Shown here piece after piece: positions 8,534 through 17,553 of a stretch of 37,398 nt of DNA (position 1 is the first letter of the stretch; the number at the start of each line of letters is the position of its first letter). This DNA comes from Planctomycetia bacterium. GTDB lineage: Bacteria > Planctomycetota > Planctomycetia > Pirellulales > Thermoguttaceae. A model generated the notes under the pieces. It was not told where the DNA came from. It saw only the letters and a list, made by a program, of their open reading frames with translations, and made no database searches. The translations under genes and the position numbers were made by a program. The stretch covers positions 1-37,398 of the forward strand of contig JAUNBR010000037.1 of NCBI GenBank assembly GCA_030527015.1. The letters are read 5' to 3'.

Positions 8534-10135
8534 TCACCGCCTGCGAAAAAATCGTGACGGAGCCGAGTTTCTCCCGTAAGATACCGCTCCCGTCCCCTGC
8601 CCATTTTCACTTTCTTTCGCTACACGCCTCACACCATTCACTGCGGAAAGACGCTCCGTTACAGATGAAGCAGTCGTGGAAGAAGACACTCCTTCTTTTA
8701 GGGGCACGTGACGAGCATCCGATAACTCCAGCCGTTTTCGTAATCTGTCCCGTAATACACTCTGAGCATTTTTTCGGGTTCCGCCTAATTTTTTTTGTAA
8801 TACTTCCAGTGCTCGACATAACTGAGGATCCTCAAAAATATTTTCTTTTCGGACATTCATCTCTCCTCCATGAGTACGTAACCCCTGGCGCCTCCGCTGG
8901 TCCTCCGATAAACGGTAATGCTGCACCACCGTCATCGGCACCACATTTTCCTCTTCCGGGGTAACTCCCCATTCTTCAGACTCTCCCACGCCCTCTTCCC
9001 GATGAATATTTTTTCCATTCGGCCGAAAGTACCCGGCTGTCGTTAATTTCAGTGCTCCATACCCACTTTCCATTTCCATAACATTCTGCACGCTTCCCTT
9101 TCCCCATGTACGTTCTCCGACCAAAACAGCACGTCCATGATCCTGAAGACATGCAGACACGATTTCACTCGCACTGGCACTATAATGATTTATAAGCACT
9201 ACCATCGGCACATCACAGACTGTATTTTCAGGTTTCGCATCCCAGACCTGCTCTTCCACATTTCGCCCCTTTATACTCACAATTCGCCCTTCCCGAACGA
9301 ACATATCACACACGTCGATCGCCACGGGCAAAATCCCTCCTGGATTAAAACGTAAATCCAGCACCAGCCCTTTCAGACATGTATCTTCCGTATTCTTCAG
9401 TAATTCCAACACTCGTTTCAGCTCTTTCGCGGTCCCATGACTAAATGTGGAAATCAAAATATACGCGATTCCATTTTCTTTATCCAGCCAGTAATCCCAT
9501 GAATCATCCTCCCGGCGATCAAAACCAAAAACCGTTTCCAGATGGATTATCTCACGCACGATTTCCACCTCAAAAGGCTCTGGATTTCCCTGACGCCTCA
9601 GTTTCAGAATAACCGGCGTTCCTATTTCTCCTTTCATCATTCCCACCGCCTCATCCACAGAAATTTTGTCCGCGGAATGACCATTTATCGACAAAATCAT
9701 ATCTCCTGAATGAACCCCCTTTTCATACGCAGGAGTGCCGGGTAACGGCGCCACCACAATTAAATTACCGCCCTCCGACTGAAGCTGCACGCCGATTCCA
9801 CCAAATTTTGAATCCACCGACGCACGAAATTTTTCCATCTCTGGAGCTCTTATATAATCCGAATAGGGATCCAGTTTTTTCATCACTCCCTGAAGTGCTG
9901 CTTCTATTAACTCTTGACGACTGACCTGATTTACATAATTCCTGTCCACCTGATCGATCGTATCTATTAACATCCGATAATCCTGAAAATAATCTTCCTC
10001 TTTATTTTTAGCAGAAGCCGACGTATCAGTTCCTTTTACATTTAAGACGTCCTCTCCGTACGCCTTCTGCAGAATTCCTCCGATAAATATTATCACAACA
10101 AAAAACACAAAATATATATTAAAAAAATGACGCAC
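8534..10135 (-). CDS. S41-family C-terminal processing protease with PDZ domain
   Basis: A 533-residue periplasmic serine protease of the CtpA/Prc type, which cleaves C-terminal tails of exported or envelope proteins. An N-terminal hydrophobic anchor or signal (about 5-26) is followed by an N-terminal helical region (50-100), a PDZ domain (about 110-195, GGIGVQLQ to PVILKLRRQ) and the S41 catalytic domain (about 220-400). The catalytic motif is SASASE with Ser321; Asp332 and Lys346 sit 11 and 25 residues later, the same spacing as the E. coli Prc Ser-Asp-Lys set. GLVLDLRFNPGG is the usual core strand. The C-terminal 130 residues are charged and family-variable. The start is GTG, chosen because AGGAG (10144-10148) lies 8 bases upstream. 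No partner gene is adjacent. Confidence 0.95.
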   Translation of the reverse strand: MRHFFNIYFVFFVVIIFIGGILQKAYGEDVLNVKGTDTSASAKNKEEDYFQDYRMLIDTIDQVDRNYVNQVSRQELIEAALQGVMKKLDPYSDYIRAPEMEKFRASVDSKFGGIGVQLQSEGGNLIVVAPLPGTPAYEKGVHSGDMILSINGHSADKISVDEAVGMMKGEIGTPVILKLRRQGNPEPFEVEIVREIIHLETVFGFDRREDDSWDYWLDKENGIAYILISTFSHGTAKELKRVLELLKNTEDTCLKGLVLDLRFNPGGILPVAIDVCDMFVREGRIVSIKGRNVEEQVWDAKPENTVCDVPMVVLINHYSASASEIVSACLQDHGRAVLVGERTWGKGSVQNVMEMESGYGALKLTTAGYFRPNGKNIHREEGVGESEEWGVTPEEENVVPMTVVQHYRLSEDQRRRQGLRTHGGEMNVRKENIFEDPQLCRALEVLQKKLGGTRKNAQSVLRDRLRKRLELSDARHVPLKEGVSSSTTASSVTERLSAVNGVRRVAKESENGQGTGAVSYGRNSAPSRFFRRR

Positions 10136-10296
10136 GTTCCAGACTCCTGTGAATGTTTTTATTCCACCTTTTATAGAAGATTCACTATAAAATTTTTCTT
10201 TACCTGCATTTATTTCCTCCCGCGACAGGCCGAGAAATAAAATGCCGGTTTCAGAACCATATAAAACTTAACTTTAAAATAAAATCAGATATATTT

Positions 10297-10480
10297 ATAT
10301 CCGATGCACGATAAATTTCCGCTTCCTCGGTCCGCCGACAGCAGCCATTTCTGCTTCTCTAAAAGTATCAGCATTTTATACCCGATGCACGATAAATTCC
10401 GTTTCGCCGACATTTTACTTCGCTAAAAATGTCGGGCTTTCAGAACCGCACTAAACGGAAATTTAATGGAAAAACAGTAT
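10297..10480 (+). repeat. 184-bp tandem unit 1 (element fragment plus full element)
   Basis: Consists of a left-half fragment with an unusual centre (TCGGTCCGCCGACAGCAG) up to 10376, then a full element from TATACCCGATGCACGATAA at 10377. It is repeated almost exactly in the next unit. Confidence 0.85.
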
Positions 10481-10664
10481 ATATCCGATGCACGATAAAT
10501 TTCCGCTTCCTCGGTCCGCCGACAGCCGCCATTTCTGCTTCTCTAAAAGTATCAGCATTTTATACCCGATGCACGATAAATTCCGTTTCGCCGACATTTT
10601 ACTTCGCTAAAAATGCCGGGCTTTCAGAACCACACTAAACGGAAATTTAAAGAAGAAACAGAAA
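10481..10664 (+). repeat. 184-bp tandem unit 2
   Basis: Near-identical to unit 1 at an offset of 184 bp, with only a few changes by eye (CAGCAG to CAGCCG, TGTCGGG to TGCCGGG, ACCGCAC to ACCACAC, and the last few bases). The full element inside it begins at 10561. Confidence 0.85.
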
Positions 10665-10707
10665 AGAGGAACATATATACATACAAAAATTCTCCCTTTT
10701 CACATTC

Positions 10708-11853
10708 TTACTTATGAATGGAAAAATGAAAAGATGTCGCCGTCTGATACAGATCACCAGGAGATAAAAACGTACAAGGAAAATCCTCCTTATTCGGTGA
10801 ATCCGGAAAATGCTGCGTTTCAAGACAAAAACCGAAATGTTTCTGATAAGAAATTCCGCCTTTTCCTTTCAGGCTGCCATCCAAAATATTACCCGTATAA
10901 AACTGAAGTCCTGGTTCAAGCGTTCTTACTTCCAGTTTTCTGCCACTCTCTGGATCATAAACTGTCGCGGCCAGTCTCAGTTCTTCTTTTGAACGATTCA
11001 GCACCCAATTATGATCATAACCACCACCAAGTTTTATCTGTTCATGATCTGCACCGATTCGCTCTCCAATTTTTGTCGGACTCCGGAAATCAAAAGGCGT
11101 ACCCTCCACCTTCATAAGTTCACCCGTCGGTATCAAATTTTTATCCACCGGAGTAATCTCCTCCGCATTAATACTCAAAACATGATCTAAAATAGTGCCC
11201 TTCCCTGCCCCACGAAGATTAAAATATGTGTGCTGTGTAAGATTTATCGGTGTAACTTTATCCGTTTTAGCTCCATAAAGAATCAGCAGATCATTACTCT
11301 TTTTCGCGATAAAATAACATACCGTAACATCCAGATTACCAGGAAACCCTTCTTCTCCATCCGGACTGGTATACGTCAGCAAAAGTCCGAGAGCCTCATC
11401 ACTCTGAAGTTCTTTAACTTTCCAGATTTTTTTATCAAAACCCGATTTTCCACCATGAAGAGAGGTAATTCCATTTTCATTTCTCGTCACGTGATACGTC
11501 TGCTCACCTATTTTAAATTCACCATTCGCGATCCGATTCCCATATCGGCCAATCAGCGCACCAAAATAAGGCACGCCTTCCTGTAAATAATCTTCCAGCG
11601 AATCGAAACCCAGCACGACATCTTCTGATTTTCCATTTTTATCTGGAACGGTCAGTGAAACAATTAAACCACCATAATTCGATACTTGCACCGTCATTCC
11701 CGTTTCGTTCTTCAGCGTATACAGATCCACTTCCGTTCCATCTGAAAGTTTTCCCCAGCCTTCTTTTTTAATGGAAGATTCCGAGGCATGAATTCCTTCC
11801 ACACAAAACACGGTCAGAATACAAAACACAATAAATAATGACGCTTTCTTCAT
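10708..11853 (-). CDS. galM: Aldose 1-epimerase (galactose mutarotase), exported form
   Basis: A 381-residue galactose mutarotase that interconverts alpha and beta anomers of aldoses. The start is set at 11853 because AAGGAG lies about 7 bases upstream and a signal peptide begins there (about 1-23, FIVFCILTVFCVEGIHA); the upstream extension is repeat sequence. Family motifs: RYGNRIANG (103-111), SLHGG (His133), NLTQHTYFNL with catalytic His208, DHNWVLN, and FCLETQ with catalytic Glu345, matching the positions of the human His176/Glu307 pair. The secretion signal suggests a periplasmic role on extracellular sugar. The UDP-glucose 4-epimerase gene lies about 360 bp upstream on the same strand, together suggesting galactose use. 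A dispersed element sits immediately before the ribosome-binding site. Confidence 0.95.
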   Translation of the reverse strand: MKKASLFIVFCILTVFCVEGIHASESSIKKEGWGKLSDGTEVDLYTLKNETGMTVQVSNYGGLIVSLTVPDKNGKSEDVVLGFDSLEDYLQEGVPYFGALIGRYGNRIANGEFKIGEQTYHVTRNENGITSLHGGKSGFDKKIWKVKELQSDEALGLLLTYTSPDGEEGFPGNLDVTVCYFIAKKSNDLLILYGAKTDKVTPINLTQHTYFNLRGAGKGTILDHVLSINAEEITPVDKNLIPTGELMKVEGTPFDFRSPTKIGERIGADHEQIKLGGGYDHNWVLNRSKEELRLAATVYDPESGRKLEVRTLEPGLQFYTGNILDGSLKGKGGISYQKHFGFCLETQHFPDSPNKEDFPCTFLSPGDLYQTATSFHFSIHK

Positions 11854-11867
11854 AAACCACTCCTTCT

Positions 11868-11967
11868 TATACCCGACATTATTAATTTCCACTTCACCGG
11901 CATTTTTGCTTCGCTGAAAATACCTGCTTTCAGAACCGCACTAAACGAAAATTTAAAGTGGAAACAG
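11868..11967 (+). repeat. Dispersed element directly upstream of the mutarotase gene
   Basis: Left end TATACCCGACATTATTAA touches the mutarotase leader; read on the gene's strand it gives CGGGTATAAGAAGGAG, so the terminus overlaps the ribosome-binding region. The right arm is AACGAAAATTTAAAGTGG. Confidence 0.85.
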
Positions 11968-12093
11968 AGCATCATTCACCTGAGTTCCACCTTAAAATTT
12001 TCTTTTCTTCCGGGAACACACGATTTCAAAAAAAACAACAAAGGAAAACACATGTCAGACATAAATTTTAATTCCAGATCGCAGGATTCTCAA

Positions 12094-12191
12094 TATACGA
12101 TAACTTTCCGCTTCCAGGACATTTTTACCGTCTCCAAAATGCCTGCTTCAGAGCCGCACAAAACAAAAAATTAAAAGAGAACCTGTGTATA
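12094..12191 (+). repeat. Degenerate dispersed element
   Basis: TATACGATAACTTTCCGC at the left and CCTGTGTATA at the right. The centre is GGACATTTTTACCGTCTCC with AAAATGCC. Confidence 0.7.
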
Positions 12192-12214
12192 TTCACTCTC
12201 TGTTCAAAAAAAAC

Positions 12215-13201
12215 TTACGAATTCTGATAACCTGATGGATGTGCCTGATGCCATTTCCAGGCACTCTCAATTATTTTTTCCAGTTCAGGAAACTCAGGCT
12301 TCCAATTCAGATCTTTTCTGATCGCGTCACTGCAGGCCACCAACACATCTGGATCCCCCCCACGCCGGGCGACAACTTCCGCGGGAATCGCATGTCCCGT
12401 AATTTTTCTGGCCGTTTCGATCACCTGTTTCACGGAATATCCCTGACCATTTCCCAAATTATATTTACAGCTTTTCCCTTTCTTCACGAGAGATTCCAGC
12501 GCAAGAATATGCGCCTGCGCTAAATCCGCCACATGAATATAATCCCGAACACAGGTACCATCCGGTGTATTATAATCATCTCCAAAAATCTTGATTTTCT
12601 CACGTTTTCCTTGCGCCACCTGTAACACGAGAGGAATGAGATGACACTCCGGATGATGTGCTTCTCCATAAGATTCCGTGGCACCCGCCGCATTAAAATA
12701 CCGAAGCGCCGCATACCGAAATCCATGATACCGATCCAGCCAGTAAAGCATCCGCTCTATCATGGCTTTCGATTCCCCATATGGACTGCCCGGCACAATT
12801 TTTTCCCTCTCACTTATAGGCATTTTTTCCGGCTCATCAAATAAATTCGCCGTACTGGAAAGAATGAAATAATGGATTCCATGATTCATCATACATTCCA
12901 GTAAATTCCCTGCGTTATTCACATTTTCTCTTAAATAAAGAAACGGTTTTTCCACCGACTCTCCCACCAGGGTATAAGAAGCAAAATGCATTACCGCCGC
13001 AGGCTCATATTTCTCCAGCGTTTCATCGATTACCTCTGGATCTGACAGATCACCCTCCACTAAAACAGCCTTCGGGTGCACGGCCGCGCGGTGTCCCTGT
13101 GATAAATTATCGAAAACCACCACGTCATAATTCGCCGCTACGAGTTTTTCCACCACGACGCTTCCTATATATCCGGCACCACCGGTTACCAGTACTTTCA
13201 T
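12215..13201 (-). CDS. galE: UDP-glucose 4-epimerase
   Basis: A 328-residue NAD-dependent extended-SDR enzyme interconverting UDP-galactose and UDP-glucose in the cytoplasm. The Rossmann motif GGAGYIG is at residues 7-13, and DNLSQGH (31-37) is the typical adenosine-binding stretch. Ser116, Tyr141 and Lys145 (YGESK) form the catalytic set with the same Ser-Tyr spacing (25) as E. coli GalE. The sugar-nucleotide region includes RYFNAAGA (167-174) and [18 protein letters not shown] (207-224). Length is normal for the family. One small oddity is NLFDEPE where VYGEP is usual. Downstream on the same strand is the mutarotase gene; no galK or galT is nearby. Confidence 0.97.
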   Translation of the reverse strand: MKVLVTGGAGYIGSVVVEKLVAANYDVVVFDNLSQGHRAAVHPKAVLVEGDLSDPEVIDETLEKYEPAAVMHFASYTLVGESVEKPFLYLRENVNNAGNLLECMMNHGIHYFILSSTANLFDEPEKMPISEREKIVPGSPYGESKAMIERMLYWLDRYHGFRYAALRYFNAAGATESYGEAHHPECHLIPLVLQVAQGKREKIKIFGDDYNTPDGTCVRDYIHVADLAQAHILALESLVKKGKSCKYNLGNGQGYSVKQVIETARKITGHAIPAEVVARRGGDPDVLVACSDAIRKDLNWKPEFPELEKIIESAWKWHQAHPSGYQNS

Positions 13202-13259
13202 TACCCTTTTACCTTTCTCATCTTAACACTTTCTTAATTCATATCTTCGACTCTATTTT

Positions 13260-13399
13260 TACACCCGATACACCATAAATTTTCACTTTCCCTGTCCGCA
13301 GATAGGCATCATTTTTGCTTTCCCTGCCAGCTGCAGGCCCAGCTTAAAATGCATGCTTTCAGAACCACATAAAACGAAAATTTAAAGTAGTACCAGATA
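13260..13399 (+). repeat. Dispersed element with enlarged centre, upstream of galE
   Basis: Left arm TACACCCGATACACCATAAA and right arm ACGAAAATTTAAAGTAG ending in CCAGATA are normal. The centre carries about 35 extra bases, including CCTGCCAGCTGCAGG. The left end faces galE. Confidence 0.75.
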
Positions 13400-13492
13400 A
13401 TTTTCGTTTAGTGAGACCGAAAAACAGGTGTTTCATCGGCACAGAATACGAAAATAATCATTTATACGCTCAGCATAACTGATTTCTCAAAA

Positions 13493-14968
13493 TTATTTAT
13501 CCGTCCGAAAAGGTGTGACCGGAAGCCCCTGTGCACTATATAAATTACATCCAGCTGGATTCATCTGCCAGGCGTAACGCACATAAATCGGTGCTTTTAC
13601 TTCTTCAGAAAATAATTCCACGGTGTCTTTTCCTATGATTTTTGCTTCTGCCCAGAAAAACTTTTTATCTTCCCCAGCCACAGCAAAACGTTTCAGTACA
13701 CCACCTTCCAGAACCTTCATCGGCTCCCTGCCCGTCTTTTCTCCAAGAACCAGTCCTCCTCCGACATGCGAAAACGTAACCGTTACCTTACTTCCGGATA
13801 CTTTTAACTCCTTAAACATAGGACTGCAGCACTCCACTTTTTTTCCGTAATCTTTCGCTAAAGCCCAAAGTGCCAACCGATTTCCCACGTCATATTTATT
13901 TCTCGGATGAATATCTTTTGCCTCACCAAGATCTATCGTTACTGCCTGTCCAGTATTTACCACTTCCATACACCTGGTCTGAGCGTCACGAATCGCCGTC
14001 CAGCCGAGTCCTGTATTCGGATCATCTGACGCATCTCGAAAATTCGCCAGCTGCACCCAATAAAACGGAAAATCACCCTGATTCCAGTTTTTCCTCCACT
14101 GCTGAATCATGGCTTTCTGCTTAAAATAATAAAAATCACCCTCTCCAGCATTCGAGCACCCCTGATACCATATACACCCTTTAATCGCATAATTACACCA
14201 GGGAGCGATCATCGCGTAATACATTCCACCACACTCTTCTTTTTGCCCTTTTTCGCGATTCGCCTTAATATTTTCTCCCTGCTTCTTCAGTTCCGGCAAA
14301 AGAAACCACGCCTCGTCCGGCATCCAGCTATTAATATTAGAACCGCCCCAATTCGAGTCAATTAACCCCACAGGGACTCCCGTTTCCTTAAACATCCGTA
14401 CCGCGAAATGAAACCCCACCGCGGTGGTATACGCCTGTGCCCCCTCCTTACACACCCTCCATCCTGTGGTATTTATCTCCTCTTGCGCAGAAGATGCCAG
14501 AGTATGCGCCGCACGATTATAACGAATATAACTATAATCGCCGTTCACCTCTTCCGGTGTACCTGACTGCTGACCAAGTTTCCATTCCATATTTGACTGT
14601 CCACTACAGATCCAGACATCTCCCACCACGACATTCCGAAAAACCAGCGTATTTTTCCCAGAAATGGTTAAATCTTTTCCTTCCGTGGATGCCACCAGAG
14701 GTAATAGCGTAATCAGCCATTTTCCATTCTCATCCGCTTTTGTCTCCACTTTTTGATCCGCAAAAGAAACAGACACGTGTTCTCCAGCCTCTGCCCATCC
14801 CCATACTTTTACAGAAACATCTCGCTGCAGTACCGCATTATCCGTGAAAACTTTCGAAACCCGAACATCCGCCACGGCAGACGCCACCAGCATTAAACTC
14901 ATTATCAGCAAAAAAAATGTAAAAAAATATTTTCTCATAATTACCCTACAAATAAATTTCTTCATCAT
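13493..14968 (-). CDS. Sialate O-acetylesterase (SASA / SGNH-type), exported
   Basis: A 491-residue exported esterase expected to remove O-acetyl groups from sialic acids or other acetylated sugars. A signal peptide follows a basic N-terminus (about 12-33, FTFFLLIMSLMLVAS). Residues 35-110 form a beta-rich domain opening with RVSKVFTDNAVLQRD, as is usual for this family. The catalytic SGNH-like domain has CSGQSNM (nucleophile Ser125), GLIDSNWGGSNINSW (201-215), WYQGCSNAGE (268-277, with Cys where Glu is common) and the Asp-His motif KDIHPRNK (Asp352, His354). The first ATG is preferred because GGAG lies about 8 bases upstream; Met11 is an alternative. It sits beside galactose genes and suggests host-glycan or plant-glycan scavenging. 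Confidence 0.93.
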   Translation of the reverse strand: MMKKFICRVIMRKYFFTFFLLIMSLMLVASAVADVRVSKVFTDNAVLQRDVSVKVWGWAEAGEHVSVSFADQKVETKADENGKWLITLLPLVASTEGKDLTISGKNTLVFRNVVVGDVWICSGQSNMEWKLGQQSGTPEEVNGDYSYIRYNRAAHTLASSAQEEINTTGWRVCKEGAQAYTTAVGFHFAVRMFKETGVPVGLIDSNWGGSNINSWMPDEAWFLLPELKKQGENIKANREKGQKEECGGMYYAMIAPWCNYAIKGCIWYQGCSNAGEGDFYYFKQKAMIQQWRKNWNQGDFPFYWVQLANFRDASDDPNTGLGWTAIRDAQTRCMEVVNTGQAVTIDLGEAKDIHPRNKYDVGNRLALWALAKDYGKKVECCSPMFKELKVSGSKVTVTFSHVGGGLVLGEKTGREPMKVLEGGVLKRFAVAGEDKKFFWAEAKIIGKDTVELFSEEVKAPIYVRYAWQMNPAGCNLYSAQGLPVTPFRTDK

Positions 14969-14994
14969 TTTAATCTCTCCGCCTTACATGGTTT

Positions 14995-15102
14995 TATACC
15001 CGATACACTATAAAATTCCGCTTCTCCAGCATTTTGCTTCGAGTAAAAATGCCTGCGTTCAGAACCGCACAAAACGGAAATTTAATGTGGAACCAGAGTA
15101 TA
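14995..15102 (+). repeat. Dispersed element upstream of the esterase gene
   Basis: TATACCCGATACACTATAA at the left, AGCATTTTGCTTCGAG and AAAATGCC in the centre, ACGGAAATTTAATGTGG at the right. The left end faces the esterase start. Confidence 0.85.
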
Positions 15103-15146
15103 TACAAAAAAATCTGCCGGCAAACACCTTTACCATTCACGGAAAC

Positions 15147-15863
15147 TCAGGAAATTTCACTGCTGTGACCATCATTTCCCAGCAGATAATCATAAATTTT
15201 AGGTACACCCGCCCATGCGGAACGGAGAAAAAGAGTTTTTAAAGCCTGAATCAGGGCATCTTTCTGTGAACGCTGAAGACCCGACTCAGAAATAATCGTC
15301 GTGAGAATATCATTTTCATCTCCCGATAATTTCGTCAGCGTATACTGCCGCGCCAGCTGATAAATGCGTAAAGCAACTATTTTTAACCCATCATCGGCCT
15401 CTTCCATCTGAAGCTCCACCAGCCGAAAATCACCCTGGCGAGGAAGCATTTCCATGTTATTTTTCGCTGGCACTAAAGAACCTCCCGTGGTACTTAACTG
15501 CCAGCCTTTCACCGCTTCCCAGTACGCCAACATACGCTGATTATCTAAAATCATATACCGATTTTTTCGATGAAGCTGACGTAAAAGACTCCCCGCCTTT
15601 ATCGCTGGTGTTTCATCGATTACCACGTGCGGAATACTGGCCTCTTCCTCCTGCTGTGCCTTTTTTGTAGCTTCCATATCCGCGAGTTTCATTAAAACAT
15701 GCGCAGGTGGTTCTCGCCCTTCTCCATCCGTCTGGGGAACAATAAACGGCACTTTACATGCTGGACACCTTAAAACCCGGCCAGCGTATTCCATCTTCGC
15801 TTTCATCACCACTTTACATGCCGGACACCGAACCTTTATCACTTCCACCAGAAATTCTCCCAT
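15147..15863 (-). CDS. Zinc-ribbon protein of unknown function
   Basis: A 238-residue protein (233 if it starts at the internal GTG, codon 6). An N-terminal zinc ribbon has RCPACK twice: Cys13, Cys16, Cys33 and Cys36 (C-x2-C-x16-C-x2-C), a layout common in uncharacterised planctomycete proteins. Residues 60-95 are polar and helical; 100-238 are an unrecognised alpha/beta region. There is no signal peptide or membrane helix, so it is probably cytoplasmic. The ATG at 15863 has TATATAAT directly before it and no ribosome-binding site. The first codons themselves (ATGGGAGAA) would give a good one, 6-8 bases before GTG codon 6, so the shorter start is plausible. Confidence 0.75.
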   Translation of the reverse strand: MGEFLVEVIKVRCPACKVVMKAKMEYAGRVLRCPACKVPFIVPQTDGEGREPPAHVLMKLADMEATKKAQQEEEASIPHVVIDETPAIKAGSLLRQLHRKNRYMILDNQRMLAYWEAVKGWQLSTTGGSLVPAKNNMEMLPRQGDFRLVELQMEEADDGLKIVALRIYQLARQYTLTKLSGDENDILTTIISESGLQRSQKDALIQALKTLFLRSAWAGVPKIYDYLLGNDGHSSEIS

Positions 15864-15888
15864 ATTATATACATTTTTCTAAACATTT

Positions 15889-15986
15889 ACACCGGACACA
15901 TATAAATTATCGTTTTCTGGCATTTTGATCCGCTAAAAAATTGACAGACCGCCATAAATATGAAATTAAATTAAAACCGACTTATA
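15889..15986 (+). repeat. Degenerate dispersed element
   Basis: ACACCGGACACATATAAATT at the left and ATTAAAACCGACTTATA at the right. The centre GGCATTTTGATCCGC lacks its pairing arm. Confidence 0.55.
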
Positions 15987-16107
15987 TGACTAACATACAC
16001 AAATTTCTCTTTCTCAAACATTTAATTCATTCTGATTATTCCTCGTCTCTACTTTAAATTTCCATATTTACGCGAAAACAAAAAATAACATTTACAGCAA
16101 AAGTATG

Positions 16108-16203
16108 CTGGTTCCACTTTAAGCGGTAAGCGGCTCTGAAAGCAGGCTTTTTCTGCGAAGCAAAATGCCCTGAAAGCAAAAATTATATAGTATCCAGTGT
16201 ATA
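16108..16203 (-). repeat. Dispersed intergenic element, minus orientation
   Basis: Begins CTGGTTCCACTTTAAGCGG, then CGGCTCTGAAAGCAGG, TTCTGCGAAGCAAAATGCC, ending in AGTATCCAGTGTATA. This is one of the few copies oriented against the local trend. Confidence 0.75.
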
Positions 16204-16557
16204 TATCACTATACACGAATTTTAAAAGCCTTTCAAGATATGGAATATCTTTTCCAAAAAATAAATTCCTTTCGTTTTGGCCTCACATTTTTATGCACAA
16301 AAACACTTCGGTCCACTATTTTTATTTCTAAACCTGGTACAAATTTTAAAAGATAAGAAATTATAATCCTGGTATCTAAAATGCACACCAATAAGAAGTG
16401 GTTCACTTTTCGTACACAGTAAAAATCTCAAAAAATACCATTTTACTGCGTTTCAGAGACTGTCCTCAAAATCAGTTTTCAGACAAAATATACAGAAAAA
16501 TTTTAAAAGAATCAAAAAATTTCAAGAAATCATTTTTTGAAGTTACGATACATTTCA

Positions 16558-17361
16558 TTATTTCATTTTTGTATTCACACCACCGTTAACTTCAATAATT
16601 TGTGCATTTATATATTTTCCCGCCTCTGAAGTCAGAAAAAAAACCACATCCGCCACTTCCTCTGCAGTCCCCCAGCGCTGGAGCAGAGAATCCGCCATCA
16701 CATATTTATTCCAGTTTTCCGGGGCGCGTTCCCCCCACTCCGTGCATATCCACCCAGGCGCGACACAATTTACTCTTATATCCGGAGCTATTTTTTGCGC
16801 CAAACTTTTCGTAAAAGCCATAATTCCGCCTTTTGTGACGGCAAAAAGTTCTGCCGAATCACCAGCGATTCCCCGCTGAACCGCATCCCAACCAAAATTT
16901 ATAATAACTCCCTTTTTTTTGCTGGCCATCATTCTAGAAGCGATATTCCGTGCGATTCGCATACTGGCCACCACGTCCACCGCCAACATTTTTTCTAATT
17001 TTTCTTCATATGTAAAAAATTTCGCAGGCGGTGTAAGAATATCGATTCCCGCACACTGAATCAGCACATCCACACCACCAGGCAGGGAATTCCAGGCCAT
17101 TTCACATAAAGCATTCTGCTGTGAAACATCCGAAAGATCAAAAAAACCATGGAAAATTCTTGTTTCTTGCTTCTTGTTATTCCGTTCTGTTTCAGAAAAG
17201 ATCTCTTCTTCCGTCAAAAGTGCATTCAGCAGAGAATCCATCTTCTGACGATTCATAAATCCATGTAAAAATAATCTGTTTTTCGTCTGATTAAAACGCC
17301 TCGCGACCGCCGCGCCAATTCCCCCTGTGGCACCAGTAATAAAAATATTTTGATTCTTCAT
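16558..17361 (-). CDS. SDR-family protein lacking the catalytic Tyr
   Basis: A 267-residue Rossmann protein of the short-chain dehydrogenase/reductase superfamily. The cofactor motif TGATGGIG is at residues 9-16, QCAG (102-105) replaces the usual NNAG, and a C-terminal VNCVAPGWICTEWG (197-210) and INAQIIEVNGG (251-261) are typical. The active site is not: the Y-x3-K motif reads FAVTK (Phe173, Lys177), and the strand before it reads INFGWDA with no Ser at the usual place. I recall a planctomycete subgroup sharing this GW...ELFA pattern, so it is probably a conserved variant rather than decay. The reaction, if any, is unknown. Frame and length are intact. The start ATG opens the Rossmann strand directly. 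Confidence 0.9.
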   Translation of the reverse strand: MKNQNIFITGATGGIGAAVARRFNQTKNRLFLHGFMNRQKMDSLLNALLTEEEIFSETERNNKKQETRIFHGFFDLSDVSQQNALCEMAWNSLPGGVDVLIQCAGIDILTPPAKFFTYEEKLEKMLAVDVVASMRIARNIASRMMASKKKGVIINFGWDAVQRGIAGDSAELFAVTKGGIMAFTKSLAQKIAPDIRVNCVAPGWICTEWGERAPENWNKYVMADSLLQRWGTAEEVADVVFFLTSEAGKYINAQIIEVNGGVNTKMK

Positions 17362-17436
17362 TTTCAGTTTTTCTTCTGATTTCTTCCCGTTTCATACTGA
17401 GTGGTTTTCTTTCATTTTCCGTACCATACCAGCTCT

Positions 17437-17540
17437 TATACCCGATACATTCAAAATTTCAGCTTCTCCGGCATTTTGCTTCGCTGGAAATGCCTCTTTT
17501 AGATCCGCACATAACAGAAATATAAAGTGGAACCAGTATA
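17437..17540 (+). repeat. Dispersed intergenic element, + orientation
   Basis: TATACCCGATACATTCAAA at the left; hairpin GGCATTTT - GCTTCGCTG - GAAATGCC; ACAGAAATATAAAGTGG and CCAGTATA at the right. Lies between the lipoprotein gene and the SDR gene, left end facing the SDR start. Confidence 0.85.
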
Positions 17541-17553
17541 TGTCAGGAAAAAA

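Larger units (their letters stand above)
10136..10707. other. Intergenic gap, 572 bp, with tandem repeat block
   Basis: After the protease ribosome-binding site (10144-10148) the gap holds a right-half element fragment (about 10236-10290) and then two 184-bp tandem units made of element sequence. Nothing else was identified between 10665 and 10707. Confidence 0.6.
11854..12214. other. Intergenic gap, 361 bp
   Basis: Contains two element copies (11868-11967 and 12094-12191). The remaining 12000-12090 stretch is AT-rich with no recognisable feature. Confidence 0.6.
15864..16557. other. Intergenic gap, 694 bp
   Basis: Contains a degenerate element (15889-15986), a right-arm fragment near 16052-16080 and a minus-oriented copy (16108-16203). 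The stretch 16204-16557 is AT-rich. A 63-codon frame there (16398-16589, +) overlaps the SDR gene and lacks coding character. Confidence 0.55.

Noticed and set aside
11230..11586. Plus-strand 118-codon frame opposite the mutarotase gene
   Set aside because: Shadow of a gene whose catalytic residues are all in place on the minus strand.
10708..13201. A complete Leloir galactose operon
   Set aside because: Only galM and galE are present, separated by about 360 bp with two repeat elements; no galK or galT in the window.
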